Shown here one piece after another: positions 12,101-24,195 of a stretch of 64,000 nucleotides of DNA. Each line of letters starts with the position of its first letter. Positions within the stretch are counted from its first letter, which is position 1. The stretch spans positions 3,273,309 through 3,337,308 of the forward strand of contig JANCIK010000009.1 of the NCBI GenBank assembly GCA_028532985.1. Direction: 5' to 3'. The position numbers and the translations under genes were made by a program. Source of the stretch: Stropharia rugosoannulata. Its lineage: Eukaryota; Basidiomycota; Agaricomycetes; Agaricales; Strophariaceae. Under the pieces are notes generated by a model that worked only from the letters and a program-made list of their open reading frames with translations, did no database searches and was not told where the DNA came from.

Positions 12101-14792
12101 ACTCGAGTCTATAGTTGGCTACAACTTTCTTAGGCTACCATCCGTGAATACGGCAGTTGATATTGCACATAAGGAGAAATATTATCGCATTACGGGGTAT
12201 CTTAGGTAGATGATGTCGCGGCGTTGAAAATGAGGTGTCATTTCGAGGTGTATCAGAGTTTATTAGAGTCCTTTTAAATTAGAGAGTAGTACTCAGCACT
12301 AGTAGGAGCAGATATTCAATGCTTATCATTTAAAGGCTTTATACGAAAACCAATAGAACGGTGGTAGATGAAACACAGATTCATATCCAATCACATTCGG
12401 AATATTTTAATCTCTTTCTCTGTTAGGACACGAGTCGCCTGACAAATTATCGCATGCTGTGAGCACAAACAGAACCTGGAAGAAAATTATTCAAATTTAT
12501 GCCAGCGGTTCTTTCATGCTCGCACAGAAACAACCAAATGGATTTTAAAATTTAACGAGGACAGGGCAACACTACACTCCCGCAGAATATTCCGTCGAGT
12601 CGAAGAAGACACAATTTTTTTGTTTCTTTTTTGTTTATAGATTTTCACCCAAGTCCCGGAACAACCGTAGTCGACGGATACGAACTGTGAAGTCATATAA
12701 TTAAGGAGAAATTGTCATGAAGCCGCCTAGTACTGACCGTGCCCGCGGGGCCGTTGAGGCAGCTTTGGAGAAGAGTGTCAAATTCGCTGGTTGTGGTCTG
12801 AGGCGCTGCGATGACTGCGATAGACAATGGGCATAACGTAGCAAACTGGGCTTTCATGCTGTATGTTTGATGTTTGCTAGTGAGAAGTGGTCGATCTACA
12901 CTCAGTGAGGAATGCGTACCATGTCCTCCCTTTTATACCTGTAGACCGGACTTGTCACAATTATTTTTCATATTTTATTTTTGATTCCAAAAATATGGCT
13001 ATATAGAGATCTACCAAGATCTCAGTCCGTGTAGTAAATATGAGGATGGTGACAGCAGGCAGGATAATTGTGCGTTTGATTGACGTTGCCGGGGTTCAAA
13101 ACCGCTCACATGAGTGCCCTTTGATCGGAGGAACATATGGAAATCTAAATATTGTACTACGTAGAGTACGCCACCGAGCAGGAATAACTCTAAGCTGGAA
13201 TATTCTGCGTTGATCGTATTCCACCATAAAGGGGTATTGGAATCAATGTAATCGTCAGATACATTACGTTTGTCTCATCAACGGATACCTGCGAGAGAGT
13301 CCCTTTTTGTGGGACTTTTTGTTCTTCAACTGTGTTATCAGGATCAGTATGTTTCATTTCTGCTCGGACAAATGATTACAAACGCGCAGCACCAGAAGTT
13401 ATAGAAATTTCACAGATTATTCTATCTAATGCCCATAATTTATTACACAACTGGATGATATATACAGGCGGTAGCGCTCAACTCTGCGAAGTTTCTTCGG
13501 CGGTGCTGAATTTTTTCCCGTTGAATGTTAATGTTAGTCGATGTGATTTAAAACAAGAGTTCGCCGTCGGCCTCTCTCTGTTGACCCGAATAGGATACGT
13601 TAACTTGGTCCACCGGAGACGTTCAAGCTCACGGCATCTATTTTGGTTCAATACCACATCTCCGGAAAGCAGTACTCCGTGAGACGTCCAACAGAACTTT
13701 AAATATCGTACTACCTTTATGTCTACATCTTTCTTGGAGTACGGGGTTAAACGTTAAACAATGATTGTTAAGATACAGTGATATTCTGTAGTATGTGGGG
13801 AGCAGTGGTATTTGTATATGTGTTACATCATATACTCATATGGCACCCACCCCCTACTCAAATTTAAAGCCCGCGAAGCGCTCTAGCGGGGTGAAGTACA
13901 CATTATAAATGAACTGTGGGCGTTCCGTAGCGGTCGACGTCATCAGTGATGTCAATCAGCGCCGGAAAAACGTCCAGCGAAGCTTATTTGATTTTAATGC
14001 AGGGTTGGGTGACATGTCCGTCGGTAGAACACTGCTCCAAAATGTATGCAATCCACGACTTGTGATGAAAAATAGTCACAGAATCCTGATGGCCGACGGT
14101 AAGCTTCGCGTCTGTGAACCATATGTTGGCACTCACCCATTGGGCGTGCCGGGGTTTGGACTCGCGCCACAAATATTTGTGTTCCTGAAATGATCGCCGT
14201 CACAGTCAACTTTTATGTTGCCCTATGAGTGGGACTCGGAAATTTACAGATGTGGCAATGCCTGGCGGCTACTCAAGTCAGTCTAGTCCGATCAAATTCT
14301 TTGACAAGGTGGCATAAGATTAAGCCGCAAGAAGTACTAGTCATCTCTCATGGGAGAACTTACTGTACTCAGCTAAGAATACTTTGCCAACCGTTTCGCT
14401 TAAAGTGGCCCTGCTGAGGATTTTATTCACGAATGTAATAGCAGCACACAATGGGGCTTTTTTCTAAGTTGTCCCTTTTCTAGCAGTTGAGAATGTATAT
14501 ACAAATATGCGAGTTTATTTCACGTTATATGTGCATTAATTCCCCCACCTCATTTAATTGGTCTCGTTTCATAAAATCTCTATTTGGAAGCCAAACCCAA
14601 GCTCCACTTGTTCACTAATGCAGTACGCGTGATGCAGCTTAACTTCTACTATACCTTTCTTGGTTCCATAAAATACGAGCAATATACTTCGCCTTGGATT
14701 GATGAAAATAGGATAGGTCAGAAGGTCATCACGGCTGCCGCGGAGGAAAAAGTCTTCAAGAATGAGCACCTGTTTTCGATCAGGTAGAGACA
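6126..14792. other. Gene-poor region, no confident gene
   Basis: I see no protein I can support here. 6126-6660 and 9300-10900 are GC-rich and CpG-rich; the remainder is of mixed composition with many short open frames that contain no recognisable domain. Simple repeats are scattered: CCAGAATC repeats at about 6765-6790, ATTGATTG-type repeats at about 6985-7020, GGCAT repeats at about 8700-8722, and GAATCAATGAAT-type repeats at about 8836-8870. A TATATATAA stretch at about 9590 is followed by an ATG at 9640, but the frame stops after eight codons. A minus-strand frame of about 86 codons at 11203-11463 and a plus-strand one at 13332-13682 are the longest in the AT-richer part; I do not recognise either. 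Confidence 0.5.
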
Positions 14793-14800
14793 TATAAAAG
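14793..14800 (+). promoter_or_regulatory. TATA box of the secreted-protein gene
   Basis: TATAAAAG lies 74 bp upstream of the ATG at 14874, a normal spacing for a fungal promoter with a short 5' UTR. Confidence 0.6.
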
Positions 14801-14873
14801 ACACATAAGAGGTCGACGATATGCTCCAGCTTCCAACATACCTACCTGCTCACTGAATACCAACTCTACTATA

Positions 14874-15355
14874 ATGAAGTACCAGTTCACCACCATCTTA
14901 TCCGCCATCGCAGCAGCAGTATGTGTGGTTGCGAATGGTCCAGATTATGCTACACTTCTGGCCGACTGCCAGGCTGCTGGAGGAAACGTTGTAAGTGCTG
15001 AGTCCATTAATATGCAACGACTACTCCATGATTAACTTTGTGTTCACAGTTTGCATCTGTCTTATACGGCGGGTCCACAGGAGTTGTGAACTACTCATTT
15101 GGAGACTGTATACCGCTCACAATGGGCGGTAATGAAGCCCAGGAAGCAGTTACTTGTCAGGCATCCACTTGCGGTGGCTATCTGTATGTTCTCCGCCATC
15201 CATCTCAGTCAGATTGTTTACATCCGTATTCAAACATTAGTGATGGCGACTGCACGATCCTTCTTGCCTCTGAGAATGTTCCTTCAGGCTCCGATCTAGT
15301 AAACAGTGGTGGTACTGTTATCCCCGGAGACAGTGCTAAATGCACCACTGCTTAA
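14874..15355 (+). CDS. Small secreted cysteine-containing protein (140 aa)
   Basis: I do not recognise a family. Exon 1 is 14874-14990 and exon 2 is 15050-15355; the 59-nt intron has a GTAAGT donor and a CACAG acceptor, and the frame is kept exactly. The N-terminus MKYQFTTILSAIAAAVCVVA is a clear signal peptide with cleavage probably near Ala20 or Gly22. The mature part is about 118 residues with seven cysteines and no membrane segment or anchor. It is rich in Gly, Ser and Thr. Size and signal peptide fit a small secreted protein, possibly effector-like, but no activity can be assigned. Promoter and splice signals look intact, so it is probably expressed. Confidence 0.8.
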
Positions 15356-16152
15356 CTCAAACACACCGCTCCCAATCTAACTCTGTAAGAAATATTTTTG
15401 TTACATGTTTCAAGTCAAAACTCTGATCAGTCTAGTTAATGTACGCAGTCGAGAAGTATGAGAGAGAACGGGCACTTTCTTTGTTTTATGAGCTATTACA
15501 GAGTGGTTTGAACATCCCGTGTGTTCACGCTCTATAAATCCAATGTCAGTTTTTTCAAGTCTTTAAAAATATGTAGTATGTATACCAATCAATGCGCTAC
15601 GTGTCTCCATAAGTTTGTTCAGCCCTGAACCGTTATATTTGTAAGGAAAGTCATGTGCGTGGCAACACTGGTGGCCTTGTAAGATTGTGATTGTTTGTGG
15701 GTGCGAGCGACGATTTGTGTGGTCGTCTTGAGGGTATTGCTGAAGAAACGGAAAAATAATATAAGAAAGAAGTTAGCGTTCATAAAAGCGAACTTTGATT
15801 CTGACATAGAAATGTCTAATACGCAGACAGTCCGACGCCTTGGACATGGAGGGGCGGACTCTCGATTTCCGCGTTTACAGTAACCAGTTTACTGATCGTG
15901 CACCATTCCCACGGAATTTCCGAAAGGGGCAACGTCCACTGGCAGGAAGGCTGGGTACGAGACTAAGACAAACGAAGCTAGAAAAGAAAAACCCTGCCCA
16001 GAAATTGTGGAGATGAGGGCGAAAACCCTGGGCTCAACAACCAAGCCCCTGGGAATGATGAAATCTGAGCTTGTCACGGGATGGGTTGGGCACGTGTCGG
16101 AGTTCGAATCACGGGATTTGTTCTAGGACCCTGTCTTTGGATTAACTGTCCG
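15356..16152. other. Intergenic, no gene seen
   Basis: AT-rich spacer after the secreted-protein gene. A short open frame at 15695-15883 shows no recognisable features. 15900-16150 probably holds the promoter and 5' UTR of the following gene. Confidence 0.5.
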
Positions 16153-17579
16153 ATGGCTCACAATAGAGTCGATTCGTTGGATTCTACGGCATCACCCAGT
16201 TCTCTGACTTCTGTCTCTTCACTTTCATCTATTGAAACTTATTGGAGTCTCAAGGATGACGTTGCCGAGGTCGAACATAGCCAGGCCGATCTACAAGAAC
16301 TAGTCTTCGAAGCAGAGAAGATTATTAAAGAGAAGTTTGCGCCCGACCCTCAGCACACCTATACCTATCGAAAAGACACCAATAAGATATCTGTGAACCT
16401 TGACGAAGTTATGAGCGCCATGCTTGCAAACGCGGAAGAGTGCGGAGGAGAGGATGCCAAACGTTATGTAACATCTGCCATTGTGGCTTGTAGTCGGCGA
16501 GAAGACGTGGTTGAAACACTTGCAGCTCTCGGCGTCACATGGCTAACTCATTTTCTTTTCATGTGTAAGTGCTACTGTCCTTTAATGAATAATATCTGAC
16601 ATCTCTCTTAGTCAAGACGAGCAGGAGCCATAAATTCCAACCTAACGAAGAACCTCATGAGTTAGCCACCCCAACTCTTCAGACAACGGTATCGCATGTT
16701 GGGGAAGGGGTAGGCCGCAGAATTGGATCATTCTCAGACGACGTGAGTCGACGCCTCTTGGAGAATATTGCCTAGTTGACCTCCCCATAAAGTTGATGAT
16801 GCGAGATGGATACCAATGTATTCTAACTGGATTTCAAGGTCGACTCCATCCTTCGCCGGACAGAAGCATTCCTCGTGTTTACTTGAAGGCGTGTCATATA
16901 CTTCGTAGGGCAGTTAGTCAATTTGACAAAGATCCCAAATCACCCTCTGTGGGTCTCGCGCTGTCAAGTTCTACTTCTGTCAGAACTGACTTTATATCCA
17001 GTTCATGTCTGCGATTACAACATTTGACATACTTGCAAATTACGCCCGCCTCCCAAAAGAGATATTTGAAGAGTTGCAGGATCACCTCGACGACCCTTCG
17101 AATGGCATGATCCTTGAAAGCAATGCATATGATGCATATGACGACTTTAATTGGTGCTTGAAGGCAACAGGCGTCAGTACTGCGGTCTTCAATTGTCTTG
17201 ATATAGCTGACGACACATCCAGAAGGAAAATGTGTACACTGTGAAGGTTTTCAATGACCTAGGTATATTACGCCGTCCTCTGGATGACCTTGTTACCTTC
17301 AGAGACCAAAGCAATGACTCCACCCATTCTGGATCTTCTCACAAGCGGAATCGCGATATTCCTTTGCCAAACCCGCAATATCTTGCAATTCATGCTGCCA
17401 TAACCGAAATTTTGCACGTGAGTGCTGCAGGCAAATTCTTCGACGAGCTTTTAGACAAATACAAGGACGATGAAGCCAATGTTCCTCCTGTGCGGTCCTG
17501 GTTAGAGCTAGAAAGGCTCATGGACGAAGGTGTGTTGAGAGACTCGGTTCGATCCCTGCAGTTGGTGGGAGTACATTAA
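16153..17579 (+). CDS. HNH-endonuclease-domain (HNH_2-like) protein, 408 aa, catalytic motif altered
   Basis: Exons are 16153-16564, 16612-16742, 16793-16948, 17002-17172 and 17223-17579; all four introns are 47-53 nt with usual borders, and the joined frame gives 408 codons plus stop. The N-terminal third is Ser-rich, then acidic and helical. The HNH_2-like core begins at RDGYQCILTGFQG, followed by ACHIL (first His). SNGMILESNA supplies the Asn region, and the C-terminal LPNPQYLAIHAAI and GKFFDELLDKY blocks resemble other Agaricomycete members. Family members normally have a His after ESNA (ESNAHD); here the residue is Tyr (ESNAYDAYDDF), so cleavage activity is doubtful. Its role in fungi is not known. 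An in-frame ATG 72 nt upstream (16081) is possible, but 16153 fits better with the Ser-rich start of relatives. Confidence 0.75.
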
Positions 17580-17589
17580 ATTCTTCATA

Positions 17590-18306
17590 CGTACTGCCGA
17601 GGTGGGCACCGCCCTTACCTCCTTTGTCACCACCACACCCTTTGCGGCCCATGGAATGCACATACTGTCTGGGCTAGTGGGTACACCAAACTGGATTACA
17701 CGCGTCACTCCAGGATAGTTGACACCTCGGGCAGAAACATCTGAGGTGATGAGCACCGAAGCAGAAGCAGTGCTGTTGTCCGCGCGAAAGGCCGCAGAGA
17801 CAACAATGCGGAGCGACATGTCGCGCTTGGCATGCATTTCATAGGTGCGTGTAGGCAAAGGGAAGAGAGCAAGTGTAATGGCGGTACGGGGGCCACGACG
17901 AGAAATGGTAGAGGCGGCAGACGAAAGAACGTCTACGACAAGCTATGTCATTTTGGTTGTGCTCAAGAACACCACGATTTTACTCTTGCGACCTTCCTGT
18001 GCACATTCCAACTGGCCGTGTGCAATGAGACGGAGGAGGTGTGGCATGGCGTCAGCACCGGTAGAAAGAACAGTGGTATGCTGAGGGATGTGGGTATAAG
18101 TAGCAGTGTCGGAATCACTGACGCAGTTGACAAAGGTGTGTTTAGGTGAAAGAAGCATCTTCGAAATATCTTGAATAGCCCGAAAGATACAAACAAGAAT
18201 GTCTGGCTCACTGGAGCGGAGGGAAGGTATTTGGAGATACGCTTGATATCTCTTCACGGAAGCCCCTGTCCAACAGGGTATCAGCTTCGTCGAGAATAAG
18301 CTAGAG
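17590..18306 (-). pseudogene. DEAD-box ATP-dependent RNA helicase fragment (Mss116-like)
   Basis: On the minus strand, from 18306 downwards, there is a motif II region (LILDEADTLLDRGF). It is followed by LSPKHTFVNCVSDSD and HLLRLIAHGQLE, then KIVVFLSTTKMT, and finally the motif V region VLITSDVSARGVNYPGVTRVIQFG. These match the order of the C-terminal half of mitochondrial-type DEAD-box helicases. The pieces lie in at least two frames (the frame changes just after the motif II block and around RQTFLF). The N-terminal ATP-binding part is missing, and the normal motif VI (HRVGRTGR) after VIQFG is replaced by unrelated residues. It is a relic of a gene copy. It lies convergently, 10 bp beyond the HNH gene's stop. 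Confidence 0.75.
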
Positions 18307-18320
18307 TATATCCAAAGCCA

Positions 18321-18838
18321 CTCAATGGGGTCACAGATTTAGACAGCATTCGCGTCCCTGTTCACTTACATAAAACCCCTTCCACTACAACGTCTAAGTA
18401 TATACGGCATGAACGACGACGCCGCTTTGACTGCAGAAGATGCGGTGTGTTGTACTTTCCACTCCTGCTATCATGATAAGAGCCGTCTATTCATTTACAG
18501 GGGGCTTCTAGAGGGACGAACGACTGTGACCTTACTTTGCTCTTCTATGGGCTTGTAGACATCACCGCGCCGTGCATATAACGGAGTCCATTCAGAGCAG
18601 TATTGAGGCGTATAGAATATTCTATGCACACCTCTATGGAAAGATTGTCATTACAAGCGCGTCAGGCAAAACTGATTCACCCCACGTATGGATTGTGCAG
18701 TGTAGTGTACGCGAGCCTAACGGTGAAATCATAAGCAAGATAGGAAATCAGATACTTTTCATCTGTGATAACCCTGAACGGCCAGACTGTCGAGGAGTAT
18801 GGTTCACAGATGTTCCACACGGATGTCGTGAGCATTAA
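18321..18838. other. Spacer between helicase relic and miniature transposon
   Basis: An open frame at 18572-18838 has no recognisable domain and ends inside the transposon boundary, so I treat it as chance. Confidence 0.4.
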
Positions 18839-19060
18839 CACTGCTGGCGTCGACCTATATTTGATAACCAAAAAGATGCTTCCAGATATGTCATGTTTTT
18901 GGTGGCATCGTTTTGGCGGGCAAAAAGGCATCGGTCTTACCATTTACGGGAACCCCGAAGACTTTTGTGACCTTTTTGTGACCCATACATGTCGATTTGA
19001 AAACATGACATATTCGCCGGCACATTTTTGGCCATGAAAAATGAGTAGGCGCCAGCAGTG
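18839..19060. mobile_element. 222-bp CACTG-ended miniature inverted-repeat element, copy A
   Basis: The element begins CACTGCTGGCG and ends CGCCAGCAGTG, a perfect 11-bp terminal inverted repeat. It is flanked on both sides by the trinucleotide TAA (18836-18838 and 19061-19063), a target-site duplication. A second element of exactly the same length lies at 25385-25606 in the same orientation and aligns along its whole length. There is no coding capacity. A CACTR terminus with 3-bp duplications is the signature of the CACTA/CMC transposon superfamily, so this is probably a non-autonomous member. Confidence 0.8.
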
Positions 19061-20024
19061 TAATATTCTATGCGATTGGCCTGAGCTTCCGGCCAGAAAC
19101 GTACTAATGTAGGCACAGGATGTTTTTCAATATCAGAAGTTTATGTAGTAGCCGTACTAGAAATTTTGTTACTTTACGTAATAAAACATTTAAAACAAAC
19201 AAGAGAGTATAATACCAGTAAGTTGTTTTACCCTTTATTCCTTCAAGTTTGAGCTTTCAAGACACAGTGGGAATTTATCTCTAAAGGCCTCAAACCTCCT
19301 TCCTAGTAGAGGTCGAAGCAGCATCGTGGAAGAGCCATGGGAGTTTTGGCCACCGTGTGGCCATCACGATTCTGTGCGCTTCGCTGCTGCAACCACATCC
19401 GCAGATCAATATATAGTAGATCAGTGGCTTTCAGAATGGCTCAGATGAGTACTTGAGTCCTCCGCCCCGGATGGTGTAGACAGACGTTTGGCTTCGATTT
19501 ACCATGACGCAGCAGCATATGCTACGTGCCACTCGGCCCCAGTCTTCCCGAAAAGGATACCTCGCAACCAGAAGCACTACGTGACTTGTCTGATCTTTAA
19601 CGACGCGCGCTTTTATGTATCCAAGGCATTGTCAGTGGCTTTACATACATGGAAGTGGTCCGTTGATGCGCTTTGTTATTATTGTATTGTACACACTTGT
19701 TTGACTTCACCAAAGCTGTGTTGTAGTGGGCCGGCGCTGCTACCTGGCCGGGGCCTCGAGGCGGACACTTGCTCCTTCCGCGTTGAGGGCGGTGGTGGCA
19801 TGGTGGCCGTGGCACTGGCCTGTTACCACTACTAGAAAGGTTAAGCCAGACTCCAACGCTCGATCGTTCATTTCTTCTCCTCTTTTCCTTGTACTACTAC
19901 CATTTCCGCTATCTCAGTGAAGCCCAACGGTATTGAGCCGAGGTAGTCATTACAACAATTGTTTACAGCTTTGCAGAATAAGCTCGTCGCATCAGTCTAA
20001 CTTCAAACAGAAGACTGCGTCACA
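19061..20024. other. Intergenic, no gene seen
   Basis: No recognisable protein. An open frame at 19488-19835 is Cys- and His-rich by chance composition and lacks supporting signals. The last 100 bp probably serve as the 5' region of the gene starting at 20025. Confidence 0.4.
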
Positions 20025-21327
20025 ATGCCTGCCCACGTAGATACGCCTCTTGACTTCTCAGTGAGTGTCGCAGTTCGCATTTCATTCTCGTTACTATATG
20101 CTTATCGAGGTTCACAACGCACAGACACCGACCTGGTACCGTACAGATGGTACCGCACGTACAATTCGAAGCAGCAGCGCTGCACCGAGTACCACGTCTT
20201 CATCTTCCGACTCACCTTCCTATTTATCCAACGCCAATGATACCACGACTACATGTTCTCAAACGAGTAAAATCGGCCTTTCGCCTACTGCGCGCAGGCC
20301 ACGAGAACTCCGCGTGAAGGACGATCTTTCTCGTGCCCACGCCCCTAGCGCAAGTAGGGAGAGGCGCATTAGCATCAAATCCAGGGCAGCCGATACCCCA
20401 GTTGTTGTTTTGAACGCGCCGACAGTAGTGGTAGGCCCTGGAATAAAGCCGCCTACCAGTCCTAGCCAGCTCCGCAGCCGCGAGCAAGCCGCCCGATTCC
20501 GTCCCAAGCGTGTAAATGGACACGAACGCAGCCCTACAGCGCCAGCTGGACCTGTCAAGGTTGAGATTACACCCCGCCCTGAGTTCATGCGCTCTGTAGC
20601 GTCCGAGCCATCAAGTAGGAAGGACGACCCAACTACGGTGAAGTTACTGCCTGCTGCACAGATCGTTGCGTCTTCTCAACGCCCATGCGTCATACGACGT
20701 AAACCTTCACCGGCGCGTGGTACGGCAGAAGTAGACGCAAAGAAGCGAGAAGACATCCCTATGGAGGAACAGCTACGTCAGTGGGAGGCTATGCACCGCG
20801 CAGCGCTCTCGCGCTCTGGCGTGCCACCGCCCCCGCGAGCGCCGGTCCGCCGCGCATCAACAAGGGTACCAGATAACACGCCTACCTCCAGCGCACTGGG
20901 TTATGAGCATAACCAGGTCTTTGATCCTGCTGCGGTCGCAGCAGCTTTAAAGGAGCGTGAGCGCTCAAGGCACGCAGCCCGCGTTGACGCTGGGTCGCTC
21001 AGGAGCGCGGGCCAGAGCATCAAAGGGACCCATGCGCGTGCGACGGCAACGAAGAAAGCCTTGTCATCTCCACTGGACTCATCGAAAGAGAATTTATCTA
21101 ATCAACCGCTGGTGGCCAAGGAGCTACCTGTGGCGAAGGAGGCCTGGGAGGAGCCTGGCGTGAAGTGGTACTTGACTGCGCCAAGGACCAACGGTGCAGC
21201 AGGCCCAGGGCTTACACAGAGCGGAGGCAACGGATACAAGCAACCACAGTCATGGTACCGCCCAGCGCCAATGAAGGATCCGAAGCCTCCCAGAAAGCGT
21301 AAGGGCTGGTTGTCTCTCTTATTTTAA
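20025..21327 (+). CDS. Unrecognised basic, disordered protein (about 417 aa)
   Basis: Exon 1 (20025-20060) encodes MPAHVDTPLDFS; a GTGAGT donor follows. Exon 2 starts at 20110 (acceptor TCGAG) or 20125 (acceptor CACAG), both in frame, and runs to the stop at 21325-21327. The protein is rich in Ser, Arg, Pro and Ala and predicted disordered, with no signal peptide or membrane segment. It has a Ser-rich N-terminal stretch, several Arg/Pro-rich patches (PPPPRAPVRRAS) and a C-terminus of basic residues followed by hydrophobic ones (PPRKRKGWLSLLF). I recognise no domain. A nuclear or scaffold role is possible only as a guess. The long open frame and clean splice site make the gene itself credible. 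Confidence 0.7.
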
Positions 21328-22724
21328 TTTTTCTGGTCCCTTCTTTATTTTTTATTTAGAAATCTTGTTCGTTCGTACTTACGCCTTTCAGCTAATATTG
21401 TTTATCTGACGTTTTCTCAACCAACTTCCAACTCAGTATTTTATTTTTAAGTGTATAATGAATCCGTTTGAACAAATTATATTTGTTCTTATCATAGCAA
21501 TTTAACGTACTTTCATATCATAGGTTGCCTGATCATCAGCCACTGTACTCTTCTTAATCAATGCTGCAACTATCAATAACTTCCTATAATTATTGCAGCC
21601 ATAAGATGCGTCATACATGTTCACATAGCTCCTATCACAATCTGGTCTTAATCCACGATTCAATAATTAGTAGGCGCATGAGATTTATGTGGCTCTTACT
21701 TTATACCGTCACCGCAGCAGCTGAGGATACGTCGCACAACGGTCATAAGAAGGGCGACCGGTCAAATGCGGCTCACGAGTCACGACTGCGTGAAAGAGAA
21801 AACTAAATACAACGCAAACTTGCTCTACGGAACTCATCGGTCAACACACTTACTCGTCAAGGACAGTGCCCTGCTCATACACCTTATCTTCTATGAAAAC
21901 GATGGCTTAACGCCGTACCCTTAGAATGGGCATCTAGTCATATCGGATTAATATTTGAAAGGATTGCAGCCACCAGGGGACGGATACAAGCGTGTGCATG
22001 TCGCGACCGTCGACATGAATGAATCAATGGACGAAGACCGAAGACCGAAGGCCAAAGGAGGCCCGATTTATTCCTTGAGGCGGCGCATGAAGTATTGCTC
22101 ATCATGCACATGCCTGAAAGGAGACCTCATTGCACATGGCAAACGAAAGAAAGCCGACCAAGAATCATGCAGCAGTTGACGATCGGTATGCGCAAGGGAA
22201 TCCATGTGCATCAGTCTTGTGGCAAACTCCACTACCAATAATAATAATCAATGATGTAGAATCTCCAGTAAAGGGACAAAAATAAAAAGCAAATCCAAGA
22301 AACGTACGAATATACGAGCGGTCCAATCCAACGGGCAAAGCGAGAAAACTTCCATGATCTTGCCGTAAAGGAAGGTCTTGATTGCATGAACAGGCGTGTT
22401 GGAGGGTATGTAAACACTATCAACATTAAACACACACAGCGCAGAGGAAGAATAGAGGAATGGATATTCAGGAGAGAAGGGAATACGAACCACTAACAAA
22501 GGTAAGAAACAGAAAGGCTAATACGAAACGGATGAGATATGGGCCGGAACTGGGGTGAATGGGGCACAGAAGTAGAGATATAGGGCAGTTGGTGGGACGA
22601 GAGGCGTGCGGTAAGCGGGATGTATGACGTCAGATGACGGGCGAGCAATCATGTAATGGGCCTCTGGCTGCGTTGTATTCTGTGAGTCCAGACGAGACCC
22701 GGAGATACGCCAAGTGCGTAGGGT
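21328..22724. other. Intergenic; 3' regions of converging genes
   Basis: No gene seen. The stretch lies between the stop of the plus-strand gene at 21327 and the stop of the minus-strand Rho1 gene at 22725, so it should hold both 3' UTRs. Open frames at 21561-21806, 21955-22179 and 22232-22499 show no recognisable feature. Confidence 0.5.
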
Positions 22725-23766
22725 TTACAAGACGATGCAGTGATGGCTCTTCTTGCCACCTTTGCCTCTGCTCAGAAGGGCTGCTCGGGTAGCGTACTGG
22801 AAGACCTCGCGGACGCCCTCTCCGGACTTTGCGGAGCATTCTAGATAGTGCCTCGCACCAATCTTCTGTGCGACAGCCATGCCCTGTATAACGAAGCGTC
22901 AGAGCGTACGAAATAGGGGTGCAAATTCAAATGGCAATGCGAGTCAATGGGGTCGCTCAGAAATGGTAGATATTTTGTAGAAATCAAGAGAAAAACAGGG
23001 GAAGGGGAATGTTGAGGATCCGAAAACCTCGCGCCGCAATGCATGGTTGCATTTGATGAAAATGACATAAACGAAAGAACGTAACACATACCTCTTCGGG
23101 GGTCACTGGTCGCTGGCTCGTCTTTCTGAGCTCCTCAATCACTCGGGGGTCACGTCGGAGATCCTTCTTGCACCCCACGAGAATGATAGGGAGGCCAGCG
23201 CAGAAGTGCATGACCTCGGAAATCCACTGCAGAAAGGTAAGGGTCAGAATTGCCCACGGCTTCAAAACAGCCGGTGCCACGAGCTGGAGAGCAATTGAGT
23301 ACACACCTTCTCCTGGACGTTATCAAGCGAATCGGGCGAGTCGACGGCAAAGCAGATGAGGATGACATGAGAATCAGGGTAGCTGAGGGGGCGGAGGCGA
23401 TCGTAGTCCTCCTGGCCAGCTGTATCCCATAGAGCGAGCTCGACGTGCTTTCCATCCACCTCTACGTCGGCAACATAGTTCTCGAAAACCGTGGGGACAT
23501 ACACCTGACGAACGAAGCATGAATGAGTCACCGTTGCCTGCTAGGTGTTGGGCGGCTGGCCGTGTCTGCCAGCCACCGATGCTCGGCACTGCACCCGCTG
23601 GCATCCGGACGCACCTCTGGGAATGTCCCTTTCGAGAACACGATCAGCAAACAGGTCTGCGGTACATGAAGGCGTCAGTAGGTCGAGGTCGTGAATGGTG
23701 GTCCGTGCATACCTTTCCGCAGGCACCATCACCGACAATTACGAGCTTCCTTCGGATTTCAGACAT
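22725..23766 (-). CDS. rho1: Rho-family small GTPase, Rho1/RhoA type (195 aa)
   Basis: Rho1 is a membrane-anchored GTP switch that activates glucan synthase and protein kinase C in fungi, controlling wall synthesis and polarity. Five exons (23766-23713, 23656-23615, 23504-23307, 23226-23092, 22883-22725) join without a frame break, all in phase 0, to give 195 residues, the family's usual length. The P-loop GDGACGKT is split by intron 1. The effector region YVPTVFENY, switch [20 protein letters not shown], a GCKKDLR block in place of the usual NKxD-type base-recognition motif (as in fungal Rho1), and [10 protein letters not shown] are present. A polybasic tail with the CaaX box CIVL predicts geranylgeranylation. 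It is intact, and in an otherwise accessory neighbourhood it is the one conserved housekeeping gene. Rho2/Rho3-like paralogues are less likely because of the tail and the match through switch I. Confidence 0.95.
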
Positions 23767-24195
23767 TGCGGGGGTCGTTATATGGGGGAGGAGGACGGAG
23801 TGGCAGGCGTTGGGTAGGGGTTCTGAGCAAAGGGGTCCCGTCAACGAACGTATGATACCACCAATTTAAAGCGGAACTTGAATTTGACCGGTGCACCCTC
23901 GTCAATCACGTAAGCAACCCCGCGCCCTCAATTTTATTCGCGAGTCCGTGCGTGAGAACGCCGCCGCACCGCATCAGCACAGCGCGACAGCGCCTTGCAC
24001 CGCTCTCGACACCACCAGCACGCGCTGGTATTCATCAACGCGCCCGCCGTCATATCATGGCCATAACAACCCGCTCACTAACTAATGACTTTATATTGCA
24101 TTATATACTGGATATGCGTAATTCTACTTTCTCCCGGGAGCGCTTTAGAGTATCACTGCAGCAGCGCGTTATTATCGCCCTGCGCTCACTTACGG
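23767..24195. other. Rho1 promoter region and spacer
   Basis: No gene seen. The first 150 bp upstream of the Rho1 ATG are the likely promoter and 5' UTR. The remainder is CpG-rich spacer. Confidence 0.4.

Noticed and set aside
16100..16125. Second tRNA-like B box (GTTCGAATC) upstream of the HNH gene
   Set aside because: The flanking bases do not form a T stem on either strand.
18572..19037. Two overlapping plus-strand frames that look like one interrupted gene
   Set aside because: Most of the second frame lies inside miniature element copy A, and the matching region of copy B is not open in the same way.
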